Assembly: GCA_040752975.1 (NCBI GenBank)
Contig: JBFMHF010000013.1
Coordinates: 1-64,000, forward strand
Direction: 5' to 3'
DNA length: 64,000 nucleotides
From: JADLDB01 sp040752975
Lineage (GTDB): Bacteria > Myxococcota > Myxococcia > Myxococcales > Myxococcaceae
The notes below the pieces were generated by a model. The model made no database searches. It saw nothing but the letters and a program-made list of their open reading frames with translations, and had not been told where the DNA came from. Below are positions 34,575-43,068 of the stretch, piece by piece (the first letter of the stretch is position 1; the number at the start of each line of letters is the position of its first letter). The translations under genes and the position numbers were made by a program.

Positions 34575-35606
34575 CTACTGGATGATGCGGCGGACGTCGA
34601 AGGGCGCGTCGTACCGGTTGTTGATGATCAGCGGTGTCTCGCCGTCGCCGCCGAGCGCCAGGTTGCTGGGCAGGTTCTTCGAGACGAGCTGCCATGGACC
34701 CGTGCCCACCCAGCCGTAGAGGTAGCTGACGTCGTCCGCTTCGTTGGAACCCCAGCGGAAGGCCAGCCACACGCGGTCCTTCGTGTCGACGTACAGCTGC
34801 GGCGGCCCTGGACGGTAGCGGTTGAAGAGATCGTCGGGAGTGCGCTTGTCCAGCTCGGGGAGTTCCGGCCCGGCCACCTTCACCGGCTCCGTCGCGCCGG
34901 CGTCGAGGCGCCACAGCTCGACCTCGTTGAAGGTGGTGTCATTGCCGTTGACGAAGAAGAGCTCCCCGTGGCGCCCGGGGACGGCGTGGACCTCGACAGC
35001 GCAGCCGCGCATCGACGGGTGCGTGCACGGCAGCAGCACCGTCTGCTGGAAGGTGTCTGCGTCCAGCTCGACCAGGCCCTCAGCCCGCTTCCAGAGGACC
35101 TGCTTGCCGGGGGCGCGCATCACGCCGACGCCGGCCTCACCCACCAGCGCTGCGCACTTCAACTGCCAGCCGCTCTCGCCTAGCGCGCCGCGGAAGAGGC
35201 CGTTCGCCTCGCCCACGGCCCACAGCGCCCCGTCGCTCGTCTTGCCGACGAACATGGAGGCCGGCGAGGGCAGGCCGCGCTCCTGTACCAGCTCGTCACC
35301 CTGCACGACGAAGAGGAAGCCCGCGGCGGGCGCGCCCATCGCGTAGACGGAGCCATCGGCTTGCGGCAGCGAGATGGCGCGCAGCGGCGAAGGAAAAGAC
35401 TCCCAGCGTGAGGCGCCCGGCTTGAGCAGCGTGCCCAGAGTGTCGAAGGCGGTGGCGAACACGGCGCCACTGGGCAGGCGCGTCGCGCTGGTGGCGCTGC
35501 TGAGCGGCGCCCCCTCGGAGGGCAACGGCTCGAGGGTCCAGGTGCCGCTGCCCGGGCCGCACGCAGACCCGAGGAGGAGGAGAGCGAGGGGAAGGGTGCG
35601 GTGCAT
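34575..35606 (-). CDS. Predicted lipoprotein with beta-propeller-like repeats
   Basis: 343 residues. ATG 35606 opens a lipoprotein signal (TLPLALLLLGSAC). The rest is a series of short beta repeats around Gly/Trp turns (GALWAVGEANGLFRGALG, DRVWLAFRWGSNEADD, YLYGWVGTGPWQLVSKNL), compatible with a propeller. I do not recognise a named family. It is divergent from the octaheme cytochrome gene across 245 bp that contain a symmetric site. A longer in-frame reading to 35780 runs into that shared regulatory region and is not used. Confidence 0.6.
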   Translation of the reverse strand: MHRTLPLALLLLGSACGPGSGTWTLEPLPSEGAPLSSATSATRLPSGAVFATAFDTLGTLLKPGASRWESFPSPLRAISLPQADGSVYAMGAPAAGFLFVVQGDELVQERGLPSPASMFVGKTSDGALWAVGEANGLFRGALGESGWQLKCAALVGEAGVGVMRAPGKQVLWKRAEGLVELDADTFQQTVLLPCTHPSMRGCAVEVHAVPGRHGELFFVNGNDTTFNEVELWRLDAGATEPVKVAGPELPELDKRTPDDLFNRYRPGPPQLYVDTKDRVWLAFRWGSNEADDVSYLYGWVGTGPWQLVSKNLPSNLALGGDGETPLIINNRYDAPFDVRRIIQ

Positions 35607-35712
35607 GCCAGGCCGAGGAGTGTTCGCGCTGCTCCGCCCGAAGTCGATGCGGATCCACTCGCCCTGCACCACGTCCTTAGACGGAAGGGTGGTGCGCGCC
35701 GCGACTGCGTGT

Positions 35713-35753
35713 GTTTCACCTCGGGACGTTTCAGCTCGTTCCCAGTTGAAACG
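35713..35753. promoter_or_regulatory. Repeated GTTTCA sites between divergent genes (putative operator)
   Basis: CGTTTCA (35727-35733) and TGAAACG (35747-35753) form a perfect inverted repeat with 13 nt between. A third half-site, GTTTCA at 35713-35718, lies 15 bp upstream in direct orientation. The group sits in the 245-bp divergent gap between the lipoprotein and the octaheme cytochrome genes, about 100 bp from each start. No other gene is visible in this gap. Confidence 0.45.
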
Positions 35754-35851
35754 CCTGCCGGCGCGAGCGACGGCGGTCAAGCGTCAACCAGCGAGAACAA
35801 CGGGCACACCATGCCGCGCATTCGGAATGCTGATTGCTTGTCGGTCTGGGC

Positions 35852-37735
35852 ATGAGCCGAACTCATTTCGCGGTGGCGGTGGCAGTCGTGTTCCTCGTGG
35901 GGTGCCAGGGGCCAGAAGGGCCTGTGGGCCCGCAAGGTCCTGCGGGAGAACCAGGCGAGCAGGGCGTGGCGGGGCCGCAGGGGCCGGAGGGGGCGCAGGG
36001 GCCACAAGGGCCACAAGGGCCACAGGGCGACGCCGGGCCGCCGGGTGTCAGCACGGGCGCCTTGTCGGGCGTGGTGACCTTGGAGAGCACTGGCGCGCCG
36101 GTGACGGGCGCGTCGGTGGCGGTGCGGCCGGATCCCCTCGCGTCAGTCATGTCCTCCGACGGCGGCTACGGCTTCAGCGACCTGCCGGCGGGCGTGTACG
36201 AGGTGACCGCGACCTTCGGCAGCAATCCACCGGCGAAGGGCACCGTGTCCGTGCTGGCGGGCAGGCACGCGACGCTGGATCTGCTGATTCACGACTACAA
36301 GGTGGCGAGCGAGCCGTGCATGCAGTGCCACGCGACCTCGAATCCCCAGCTCATCGCGGACTACAAGGCGAGCGCGATGGCGCCGTACGTGTCGTGCGGC
36401 GACTGCCACCCGGCGAACCCGGGCATGACGACCCCGGGCCCCGACCACCGCCTGCGCCCCGCGCCCGAGACGTGCGGACAGTGCCACCAGGAGCAGTACC
36501 GCGGTCATCAGTCGAACCGGCACTCCATCGGCATGCAGCGCGTGTACGAGTCGGGCCGCTACGACGACCTGCCGCCGTGCACGACCGGATCGAACGCGCT
36601 GGGCTCGGGAGGGGTGGCGACGTGCGAACAGTGCCACAACGTCGAGTTCCAGTGCGACTCGTGCCACAGCCGCCACCTCTTCGACGCGAAGCAGGCCCGC
36701 AGTCCCCTGGCGTGCGCGACGTGCCACATGGGGCCCGACCACCCGCAGTGGGAGATCTACCAGACATCGAAGCACGGCGTGGTGTGGTCGACGCGCGGTG
36801 AATCGGTGGCCCCGACGTGCTCGAGCTGTCACATGCCGAACAAGCGGACGGGCGCAGACGGCGGCGAATACTCGGATCACGACCTCTCGTTCGGAATCGC
36901 GTACGGGCCGGTGGGTGGCCAGGCCTCGCACCTGAGCATTCGGCGCAACGGGCAGCTGCCCTACGTCTTGAACGGTACGACGTTGGCGGCGAACCCGGCC
37001 TTCGATCCGTACGCGCCGTACGACATGAGTGGTGGCGACGGCGGCGCGGATCCGGGCTCGCTCTACTACCCGTTGGACAAGCCGGGGAAGATTGTCCAGG
37101 TGGCGGACACGGCGGCCGTATTGAGCGCGCGCCGGTCCGAGATGGTGAATGTCTGCAAGAAGTGTCACGCGCAATCCTTCGCGACGGAGCGGCTGGACAT
37201 CGCGGACGGCCTCCATCGGAATGTGACGAGCGTGGTGAACGAGGCGAAGGACGTCATCTACGCGCTCAACTACGACAACCTGGTCGAGCCGGATCCGACA
37301 GGTGGCGTGCGCCCGCCGAACCCGGACGCGGTGGCCGACATCGTGCTCGCGGGTACCCAGCTGTACCGGAACCTGTCGGCGATCGAGCGGTACTTCTTCA
37401 AGATGTACAAGTACGACAACGTGAAGGCCTGGCACGGCGCGTACCACTTCAACCCGGACTACACGCACTGGTACGGCTGGGCCGAGCTGAACATGTCCCT
37501 GGCCGACATCGCCGACGAGGCCACCAAGATGCGCCGCGACTACGCGCTCATCTACGCGGTGGAGAACAACCTCGGCACCGTGTGGGACGTGCCGTACCAG
37601 GGCGTGGTGTATGCGACGGGCAGCATGACCAAGCTGTACGACCTGTACCCGGCCGGCAACCAGGTGGTGCAGCCGTTCGGCGCGAACGGGCCGACGATCA
37701 CCTACGACGGCGGCACGTTGTTCAGCTTCCACTGA
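35852..37735 (+). CDS. Lipoprotein octaheme cytochrome c (HAO-like) on a collagen-like stalk
   Basis: 627 residues. A lipoprotein signal (VAVVFLVGC, acylated Cys18) is followed by 16 unbroken Gly-X-Y triplets (residues 20-67). Next comes a carboxypeptidase-regulatory-like beta domain (about 70-148: LSGVVTLESTGAPVTGASV). The haem domain holds eight CxxCH motifs with Cys at 156, 182, 208, 258, 268, 288, 323 and 435. The CATCHMGPDHPQWEIY stretch and the C-terminal HGAYHFNPDYTHWYGWAE block resemble the hydroxylamine-oxidoreductase family. In that family a Tyr in this C-terminal region can crosslink to the catalytic haem; Tyr537 is the candidate. Expected site: outer-membrane surface or periplasm. 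The substrate is unknown (hydroxylamine, nitrite, other N or S species, or extracellular electron transfer). No redox partner gene is adjacent. Confidence 0.85.
   Translation: MSRTHFAVAVAVVFLVGCQGPEGPVGPQGPAGEPGEQGVAGPQGPEGAQGPQGPQGPQGDAGPPGVSTGALSGVVTLESTGAPVTGASVAVRPDPLASVMSSDGGYGFSDLPAGVYEVTATFGSNPPAKGTVSVLAGRHATLDLLIHDYKVASEPCMQCHATSNPQLIADYKASAMAPYVSCGDCHPANPGMTTPGPDHRLRPAPETCGQCHQEQYRGHQSNRHSIGMQRVYESGRYDDLPPCTTGSNALGSGGVATCEQCHNVEFQCDSCHSRHLFDAKQARSPLACATCHMGPDHPQWEIYQTSKHGVVWSTRGESVAPTCSSCHMPNKRTGADGGEYSDHDLSFGIAYGPVGGQASHLSIRRNGQLPYVLNGTTLAANPAFDPYAPYDMSGGDGGADPGSLYYPLDKPGKIVQVADTAAVLSARRSEMVNVCKKCHAQSFATERLDIADGLHRNVTSVVNEAKDVIYALNYDNLVEPDPTGGVRPPNPDAVADIVLAGTQLYRNLSAIERYFFKMYKYDNVKAWHGAYHFNPDYTHWYGWAELNMSLADIADEATKMRRDYALIYAVENNLGTVWDVPYQGVVYATGSMTKLYDLYPAGNQVVQPFGANGPTITYDGGTLFSFH
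35909..36052 (+). repeat. Collagen-like Gly-X-Y coding repeat
   Basis: Sixteen consecutive Gly-X-Y codon triplets, mostly GPQ, GPE and GPA. The middle part (about 35995-36025) contains nearly identical 9-bp units of the form GGGCCACAA, a place where copy number could change by slippage. Confidence 0.9.
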
Positions 37736-37743
37736 GGTCGAAA

Positions 37744-37797
37744 GGCCTTCCGCCCGGCCGGGTGAGGGACTTTCCGTCACCTGGCCCGGGGCAGGCC
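37744..37797. terminator. Long bidirectional hairpin between octaheme gene and glgP
   Basis: The core hairpin runs 37753-37790: CCCGGCCG and GGTGA pair with TCACC and TGGCCCGGG (one bulge, one G.T), with GGA/TCC closing a CTT loop. Flanking GGCCT (37744-37748) and AGGCC (37793-37797) extend the stem. It fills the gap between two converging genes. Confidence 0.65.
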
Positions 37798-37803
37798 GAG
37801 TGG

Positions 37804-40293
37804 CTACTGCGCGTCTTCGGCCGGGACGGGGACGATGCCCCAGATGTCCTTCGCGTACTCGCGGATGGTGCGATCGGACGAGAAGAAGCCCATGCGCGCC
37901 ACGTTGAGGATGGCCGAGCGCCACCACCGCTTCGGGTCTCCATAGGCCCGGCCCGCCTCCTCCTGCGCGCGGACGTACGCCTCGAAGTCGGCCAGCACGA
38001 GGTAGCGATCCTCGTGCAGCAGCGAGTCCACCAGCGGTTGGAAGAGGTGCTTGTCTTCCGGTGAGAAGAACCCGGTCGAGATGAGGTCGAGCACTTCCCG
38101 CACCGCGGGGTTCGCCTCGTACACCTGCCGGCCCACGTAACCAGCGCGCTTGTGCTCCGCGACCTGCTCGGCGGTCAGCCCGAAGAGGAAGAAGTTCTCG
38201 GCGCCCACCAGCTCGCGGATCTCGATGTTCGCGCCGTCCAGCGTGCCCACGGTGAGCGCGCCGTTCATCGCGAACTTCATGTTGCCCGTGCCCGACGCCT
38301 CCATGCCCGCGGTGCTGATCTGCTCCGAGATGTCCGCGGCGGGGAAGATCCGCTCCGCCAGCGAGACGCGGTAGTTCGGCACGAAGGCCACGCTGAGGCC
38401 CGTCTTCGCCGCGTCGCTGTTCACCACCTCGGCGATGCCGTTGATGAGGCGGATGATCAGCTTGGCCTGCTTGTAGCCGGGGGCCGCCTTGGCGCCGAAC
38501 AGGAACGCGCGCGGCTGGCCGATGCTGCCCGGGTTCTGCCGTGCCTTCACCCACAGGTGGATGATGTGGAGCGCGTTGAGCAGTTGCCGCTTGTACTCGT
38601 GGAGCCGCTTGATCTGCACGTCGAAGATGGCCGAGGGGTCGAGGTTCACCCACATCAGCGAGCGCAGGTGCTCGGCGAGGTCCTCCTTGTTGGCGCGCTT
38701 GGCCGCCGCGAAGGCCTGCACGAAGGAAGGGTCTTCCGCGTGCCGCTCCAGCTCCTTGAGCCGGTCGAGGTCCTTCACCCAGCCCTCGCCGATGGTGTCG
38801 GTGATCAGCCTCGCCAGGCGCGGGTTACAGGACTTGAGCCAGCGCCGCGGGGTGACGCCGTTCGTCTTGTTGTTGAACTTCGCGGGGAACATCTCGGCGA
38901 AGTCCTTGAGCGTGTCCTCCTTGAGCAGCTTCGAGTGCAGCGCCGCCACGCCATTCACGGAGTGGGAGCCGATCACCGCGAGGTACGCCATGCGCACCAT
39001 GCGCTCCCTGCCCTCCTCGATCAGCGACATGCGCGCCTGGCGCTCTTGATCGAAGGGCCACTGGATCTGCACCTGCCGCAGGTGGCGCTGGTTGACCTCG
39101 TAGATGATCTGGAGGTGGCGGGGCAGGAGCCGCTCGAAGAGCCCCACGGGCCACTTCTCGAGCGCCTCGGGCAGCAGCGTGTGGTTGGTGTAGCCGAAGG
39201 TCGCCTGGGTGATGGACCAGGCCTCGTCCCAGGGGATCCGCTTCTCGTCCACCAGCACGCGCATCAGCTCGGCGATCGCGATGGCCGGGTGCGTGTCGTT
39301 CAGCTGAATGGCCACCTTCTTCGGGAAGTTCACGAAGTCGGAGTGGCTCTTCAGGTAGCGCCGCATGATGTCGGCGATGGAGCAGGCGACGAAGAAGTAC
39401 TCCTGCTTGAGGCGCAGCTCCTTGCCGGCCTGGTTCTGATCGTTCGGGTACAGCACCTTGGAGATGACTTCCGAGTTGTTCTTCTCGACGACGCTGCGCT
39501 CGTAGTCGCCGTCGTTGAAGAGCGCGAAGTCGAACTCGGCGGACGCGCGGGCCTGCCACAGCCGCAGGGTGTTGACGGTGCTCGCGCCGTAGCCGGCGAT
39601 GGGCGTGTCCCAGGGGATGCCCATGACCGTCTTGCCGCCCACCCACCGCGCGTGCGGGCGGCCGTCGGGCAGCACCGAGTGCTCCACGTGGCCGTAGAAG
39701 CGCACCGGCACGGCGCGATCAGGGCGGACCAACTCCCACGGGTTGCCGAACTTGAGCCACTCGTCGGCGCGCTCCACCTGGTAGCCGTTGACGATGTCCT
39801 GGCTGAAGATCCCGAACTCGTAGCGAATGCCGTAGCCGATGGCGGGGTAGTCGAGGGTGGCGAGGCTGTCGAGGAAGCACGCGGCGAGGCGCCCGAGGCC
39901 GCCGTTGCCGAGGCCGGCGTCCGGCTCCATCTCGAGCAGGCTCGTCAGGTCGACGCTCAAGCGAGCGAGCGCCTCGCGCGTGGCGTCCCACAGCCCCATG
40001 TTGATGAGGTTGTTCCCGAGCGCGCGGCCCAGGAGGTACTCGGCCGAGAGGTAGTACGCGCGCTTCGCGTCCTGCTGGTACTGCCGCTTGTTGGTGCGGA
40101 CCCACGCGCTGGCGAGGCGATCGCGGACGGTGGTGGCGAGCGCGACGTAGCGATCCCACGCGCTGGCGGCGTCGAAGTTCTTCCCGCGAGTGAACTCGAC
40201 GTGCTCGATGAAGGAACGACGCAGCGCCTCTGGCGTGCGCCCGGTGCGGAGATCGAGCGCCTCGACGGTGCCTTTCGGGTTGGGGCTGTTCAC
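37804..40293 (-). CDS. glgP: Glycogen phosphorylase
   Basis: 829 residues, typical. It releases glucose-1-phosphate from glycogen or maltodextrin using pyridoxal phosphate. The PLP-Lys motif is seen as EASGTGNMKFAMNGALTVGT. Other family blocks are AYYLSAEYLLGRALGNNL, GNGGLGRLAACFLDSLAT, YGIRYEFGIFSQ and LNDTHPAIAIAELMR. The GTG start at 40293 (MNSPNPKG) is preceded by a palindrome that contains the only purine-rich ribosome-site candidate. It lies downstream of the M23 peptidase gene on the same strand, with 43 bp between. Glycogen is a reserve in myxobacteria that is used during development. Confidence 0.97.
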   Translation of the reverse strand: MNSPNPKGTVEALDLRTGRTPEALRRSFIEHVEFTRGKNFDAASAWDRYVALATTVRDRLASAWVRTNKRQYQQDAKRAYYLSAEYLLGRALGNNLINMGLWDATREALARLSVDLTSLLEMEPDAGLGNGGLGRLAACFLDSLATLDYPAIGYGIRYEFGIFSQDIVNGYQVERADEWLKFGNPWELVRPDRAVPVRFYGHVEHSVLPDGRPHARWVGGKTVMGIPWDTPIAGYGASTVNTLRLWQARASAEFDFALFNDGDYERSVVEKNNSEVISKVLYPNDQNQAGKELRLKQEYFFVACSIADIMRRYLKSHSDFVNFPKKVAIQLNDTHPAIAIAELMRVLVDEKRIPWDEAWSITQATFGYTNHTLLPEALEKWPVGLFERLLPRHLQIIYEVNQRHLRQVQIQWPFDQERQARMSLIEEGRERMVRMAYLAVIGSHSVNGVAALHSKLLKEDTLKDFAEMFPAKFNNKTNGVTPRRWLKSCNPRLARLITDTIGEGWVKDLDRLKELERHAEDPSFVQAFAAAKRANKEDLAEHLRSLMWVNLDPSAIFDVQIKRLHEYKRQLLNALHIIHLWVKARQNPGSIGQPRAFLFGAKAAPGYKQAKLIIRLINGIAEVVNSDAAKTGLSVAFVPNYRVSLAERIFPAADISEQISTAGMEASGTGNMKFAMNGALTVGTLDGANIEIRELVGAENFFLFGLTAEQVAEHKRAGYVGRQVYEANPAVREVLDLISTGFFSPEDKHLFQPLVDSLLHEDRYLVLADFEAYVRAQEEAGRAYGDPKRWWRSAILNVARMGFFSSDRTIREYAKDIWGIVPVPAEDAQ

Positions 40294-40295
40294 GG

Positions 40296-40310
40296 CGGGG
40301 AACTTCCCCG
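40296..40310 (-). promoter_or_regulatory. 15-bp palindrome over the glgP ribosome-binding region
   Basis: CGGGGAA and TTCCCCG are perfect arms around a single base, 2 bp before the glgP start. It covers the GGGGA that would serve as Shine-Dalgarno. It could be a repressor site or a small structure that controls translation. Confidence 0.4.
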
Positions 40311-40336
40311 ATCCGGCCGCCCTGCGCCACCGGGGA

Positions 40337-41482
40337 CTACTTCGTGCCGAAGGCAGCCACCGGGCTCGCGTTCAGCTTCGCCAGGGAGTCCGCGATGTGC
40401 GCCTGGAAGTCGGGCAGCAACGCCTTCGGCAGCGGCTCCGCGCGCGGGAAGTTCTGGTTGAGGGGATTCACCCAGCTCCCGCCGCGCTTCATGCCGAAGT
40501 GGAGGTGCGGCCCCGTCGTCAGCTTCCCGGTGTTGCCGGACTCGGCGATGACGGCCTTCTGCGCCACCTTCTGGCCCACCTTCACGTTCATCTTCGAGAG
40601 GTGGAGGTAGCAGGTCTCGAAGCTCATCACGTGCTTGACGCAGACGGTGTTGCCGCCGCCCGCCTCGTAGCCGGCGCGGGTGACGGTGCCGTCGGCCACC
40701 GCCCACACCGGGGTGCCCACCGGGGCGTGGTAGTCAACGCCGTTGTGGTTCGAGTAGTAGTTGAGGACCGGGTGGTGTCGGCCGCCGAACCTGCTGGTGA
40801 CGTGCGCGTACTTGAGCGGTGATTTGAGGAAGGTCTTCCGCGCGCTGTTGCCGTCTTCCATGAAGTACGCCTCGGTGCCGTCGGGGAGGCGGTAGTGGAA
40901 GCTGCGCTTGGTGCCGACGCTCGAGCCGACGTACTCCGCGGCCAGCACGTTGCCGTAGTCGAGCAGGCGGCCCTTGTGGAAGGTCTTCTCGATGACGGCG
41001 CGCATCCGGTCGCCCTTCTGCACGTCGCGGTAGAAGTCGATGTCCCAGGCGAAGACGTCGGACAGGGTCACGGCGATGTCCGGCTTCTCTCCGGCGGCGA
41101 GGGCGGCGTCCCACACGCTGGTCTCCACGTTGAGCTCGACCACCTCCACGCGCTGCTCCTTCTCGAACTCGCGCTTCTTGCCCACGTACGTCTCTCCGTC
41201 GCGGCGCACCTGCCACTCGGTGAGGAGGCTGCGGCGATAGTCGAGCACGTCCAGCTGGCCGGCGCGGAAGACGAGGCGGAGCTGATCGCCGGGGCGGGCC
41301 TTCCTGAAGTCGAACTCCGCGGCCTTCATCGCGCCGTGCACGGCGTTCACGGTGACGTCGTCGAGGCCGGCGTCGTACAGGGCCTTCGCGACGGTCTGGT
41401 TCTTCTCGAGGCGGCGGTTCTTGATGATGGTGGTGTCCGTGGCTCCCGAGAGGAGCGCGGCCAACGCGAGCGGGACGAGCAT
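40337..41482 (-). CDS. M23-family (LytM) peptidoglycan endopeptidase
   Basis: 381 residues with a weak signal segment (MLVPLALAALLSGA). The N-terminal 230 residues are a MepM-like regulatory region (LEKNQTVAKALYDAGLD resembles an OapA/LysM-like start). The M23 domain at about 240-345 has the zinc ligands in NHNGVDYHAPVGTP, and HLS and GPHLHFGM as catalytic and third-ligand motifs. It should cut peptide crossbridges in the periplasm. HVTSRFGGRHHPVL is also typical. An inverted repeat (41485-41500) lies immediately upstream of the ATG. Followed by glgP after 43 bp on the same strand, though a functional link is not obvious. Confidence 0.9.
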   Translation of the reverse strand: MLVPLALAALLSGATDTTIIKNRRLEKNQTVAKALYDAGLDDVTVNAVHGAMKAAEFDFRKARPGDQLRLVFRAGQLDVLDYRRSLLTEWQVRRDGETYVGKKREFEKEQRVEVVELNVETSVWDAALAAGEKPDIAVTLSDVFAWDIDFYRDVQKGDRMRAVIEKTFHKGRLLDYGNVLAAEYVGSSVGTKRSFHYRLPDGTEAYFMEDGNSARKTFLKSPLKYAHVTSRFGGRHHPVLNYYSNHNGVDYHAPVGTPVWAVADGTVTRAGYEAGGGNTVCVKHVMSFETCYLHLSKMNVKVGQKVAQKAVIAESGNTGKLTTGPHLHFGMKRGGSWVNPLNQNFPRAEPLPKALLPDFQAHIADSLAKLNASPVAAFGTK

Positions 41483-41484
41483 GG

Positions 41485-41500
41485 GCTACAGCAGTGTAGC
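41485..41500 (-). promoter_or_regulatory. Inverted repeat just upstream of M23 peptidase start
   Basis: GCTACA and TGTAGC pair around GCAG, 2 bp from the ATG. On the coding strand it includes TACACT, a possible -10, but that would leave almost no leader. Significance is uncertain. Confidence 0.25.
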
Positions 41501-41530
41501 GGGGCCAGGGTGAGCGGAACAGTTTCCCGC

Positions 41531-41544
41531 CGCCCACGTGGGCG
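41531..41544 (-). terminator. 14-bp palindrome after spoVR
   Basis: CGCCCACGTGGGCG is perfectly self-complementary, 33 bp past the spoVR stop in the direction of transcription. It can form a 5-bp stem with an ACGT loop. No T tract follows. Confidence 0.35.
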
Positions 41545-41576
41545 TTCGCCCGCGCCGGTGTCGTGATCAGCTCAGC

Positions 41577-43064
41577 TCAGAGGTCGACCTTCTTCTCGCT
41601 GAACGTCGTCCCGTCGTGGCGCATCAGGAGGCTCTTCCCCTCGACCTTCGTCACGATGCCCACCGGCCGCCGCCAGAGCTGCTGCAGGTTCTTCAAGGTC
41701 TCCTTGGCGTAGCCGGGGTCGAGGTCCATGCCGTCGTGCCGGTGGGAGAGGATCAGCTCGCCCTTGTTCTCCCAGTTGGCGTCGACCACGTCGATGACGG
41801 GCTGGCCGAAGTTGGTGAGCTGTTGCAGGAGCTTCGCCTTCACCTTCTTGAACTCGCGGGTGGCGATCTCCCAGGTGTTCTTCTTCTCGTTGAAGTTGAA
41901 GGTGAAGAGCTTCTGCTCGAGCGCGAACTCGGGGGTGAGGAACGCGTCGATGAAGGTGATGTCGTTGTAGTGCTTGCGGACCTCGAAGATCTTCTCGCGG
42001 CCCCCGCCGAGGTTCTTGTCCCACGCGCGGCGTGCGCGCAGATCGTCGCAGTCGTCCCACTCCTTTCCGAAGCGGCCCTTGTTCCAGCGTTCCTCGACGT
42101 CACGGAAGAGCTCGATGCCCAGCTTGTAGGGGTTCAGCTTGCCCTGCTGCGTGGCCATCGTGCCCGAGTGGTGATCCGCGTAGTCGATGATCTCGTGATC
42201 TTTCAGAGCGCGCGTCGTCATGATCGTCGAGTGCCAGTAGCTGGCCCACCCTTCGTTCATGATCTTCGTCTGGCCCTGGGGCGCGAAGTAGTACGCCTCT
42301 TCGCGCACGATGGAGAGGATCTCGTGCTCCCAGTCCTCCAGCGGCGCGTGCTCGAGCAGGAAGGCCAGCGCGTCACGCTGCGGCCGCTCGGGGAACTTCT
42401 TCGAGGCCTTCTTCTCGTCTTCGACCTGCTTCTTCTGCTTCTCGAGGAACTCGGCCGGGTTCATGTACGGCCGCATGTATTCCTTGTCGACCTTGATCCC
42501 GGTCGGCACGACGTTGACCTGCTCCTTCTCCACCCGCGGATCGGGGTTGCGCTTGATGTGCGGCGCGTGCTGGTCGATCAGGTTCTCGAGTGAGAGGCAG
42601 GTGTCGACGAAGTCCTCCACCTTCTCCACGCCGATCTTGTCGATCCACCGGCGGATGCGAGTGGCGTGGTTCGCCATCTCGTCGACCATCTTCCGGTTCG
42701 TGTACTTGAAGGTGAAGTTGTTCTTGAAGAAGTCGTTGTGGCCGTAGACGTGGGCCATCACCAGCTTCTGATCGACCTCGGCGTTGGCTTCGAGCAGGTA
42801 CGCGAAGCAGGGATCGTTGTTGATGACGAGCTCGTAGATCTTCGACAGGCCGTACTCGGACGACTTGGACAGCTGCTCGTACTCCATGCCCCAGCGCCAG
42901 TGCGGGTAGCGCGTGGGGAAGCCGCCGTACGCGGCCACCATGTTCAGCTCGTCGGTGGACAGCACCTCGAAGACCGTTTCGAAGAAGTCGAGGCCGAAGG
43001 AGCGCGCGTAGCCCTCGATCTCCTTCTTCAGATCCTGCAGGCGCGGGGTGAGTGACTTGGGCAT
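41577..43064 (-). CDS. spoVR: SpoVR family protein
   Basis: 495 residues, the usual SpoVR length. Typical blocks are MVAAYGGFPTRYPHWRWGME, YELVINNDPCFAYLLEAN, MAHVYGHNDFFKNN, NEGWASYWHSTIMT and HHSGTMATQQGKLNPYKLG. The many conserved His and Glu residues suggest a metal site. SpoVR is needed for spore cortex in Bacillus and for stress and starvation survival elsewhere; its activity is unknown. It is third in the prkA-yeaH-spoVR operon, starting 4 bp after the yeaH stop, so the three act together. Confidence 0.95.
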   Translation of the reverse strand: MPKSLTPRLQDLKKEIEGYARSFGLDFFETVFEVLSTDELNMVAAYGGFPTRYPHWRWGMEYEQLSKSSEYGLSKIYELVINNDPCFAYLLEANAEVDQKLVMAHVYGHNDFFKNNFTFKYTNRKMVDEMANHATRIRRWIDKIGVEKVEDFVDTCLSLENLIDQHAPHIKRNPDPRVEKEQVNVVPTGIKVDKEYMRPYMNPAEFLEKQKKQVEDEKKASKKFPERPQRDALAFLLEHAPLEDWEHEILSIVREEAYYFAPQGQTKIMNEGWASYWHSTIMTTRALKDHEIIDYADHHSGTMATQQGKLNPYKLGIELFRDVEERWNKGRFGKEWDDCDDLRARRAWDKNLGGGREKIFEVRKHYNDITFIDAFLTPEFALEQKLFTFNFNEKKNTWEIATREFKKVKAKLLQQLTNFGQPVIDVVDANWENKGELILSHRHDGMDLDPGYAKETLKNLQQLWRRPVGIVTKVEGKSLLMRHDGTTFSEKKVDL

Positions 43065-43068
43065 CGCT

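Noticed and set aside
30483..35183. Open frame of 1566 codons on the plus strand, antisense to nifJ
   Set aside because: It covers nifJ, whose protein is unmistakable, and the antisense product is rich in Arg, Val, Leu and His without any domain. High GC leaves long antisense frames open.
35909..36052. Non-coding minisatellite at the GGGCCACAA repeats
   Set aside because: The repeats keep the Gly-X-Y reading frame within a lipoprotein gene, so they are coding collagen-like sequence.
38152..40461. Open frame of 769 codons on the plus strand opposite glgP
   Set aside because: The complement encodes glycogen phosphorylase with all family motifs; the antisense product has no recognisable features.
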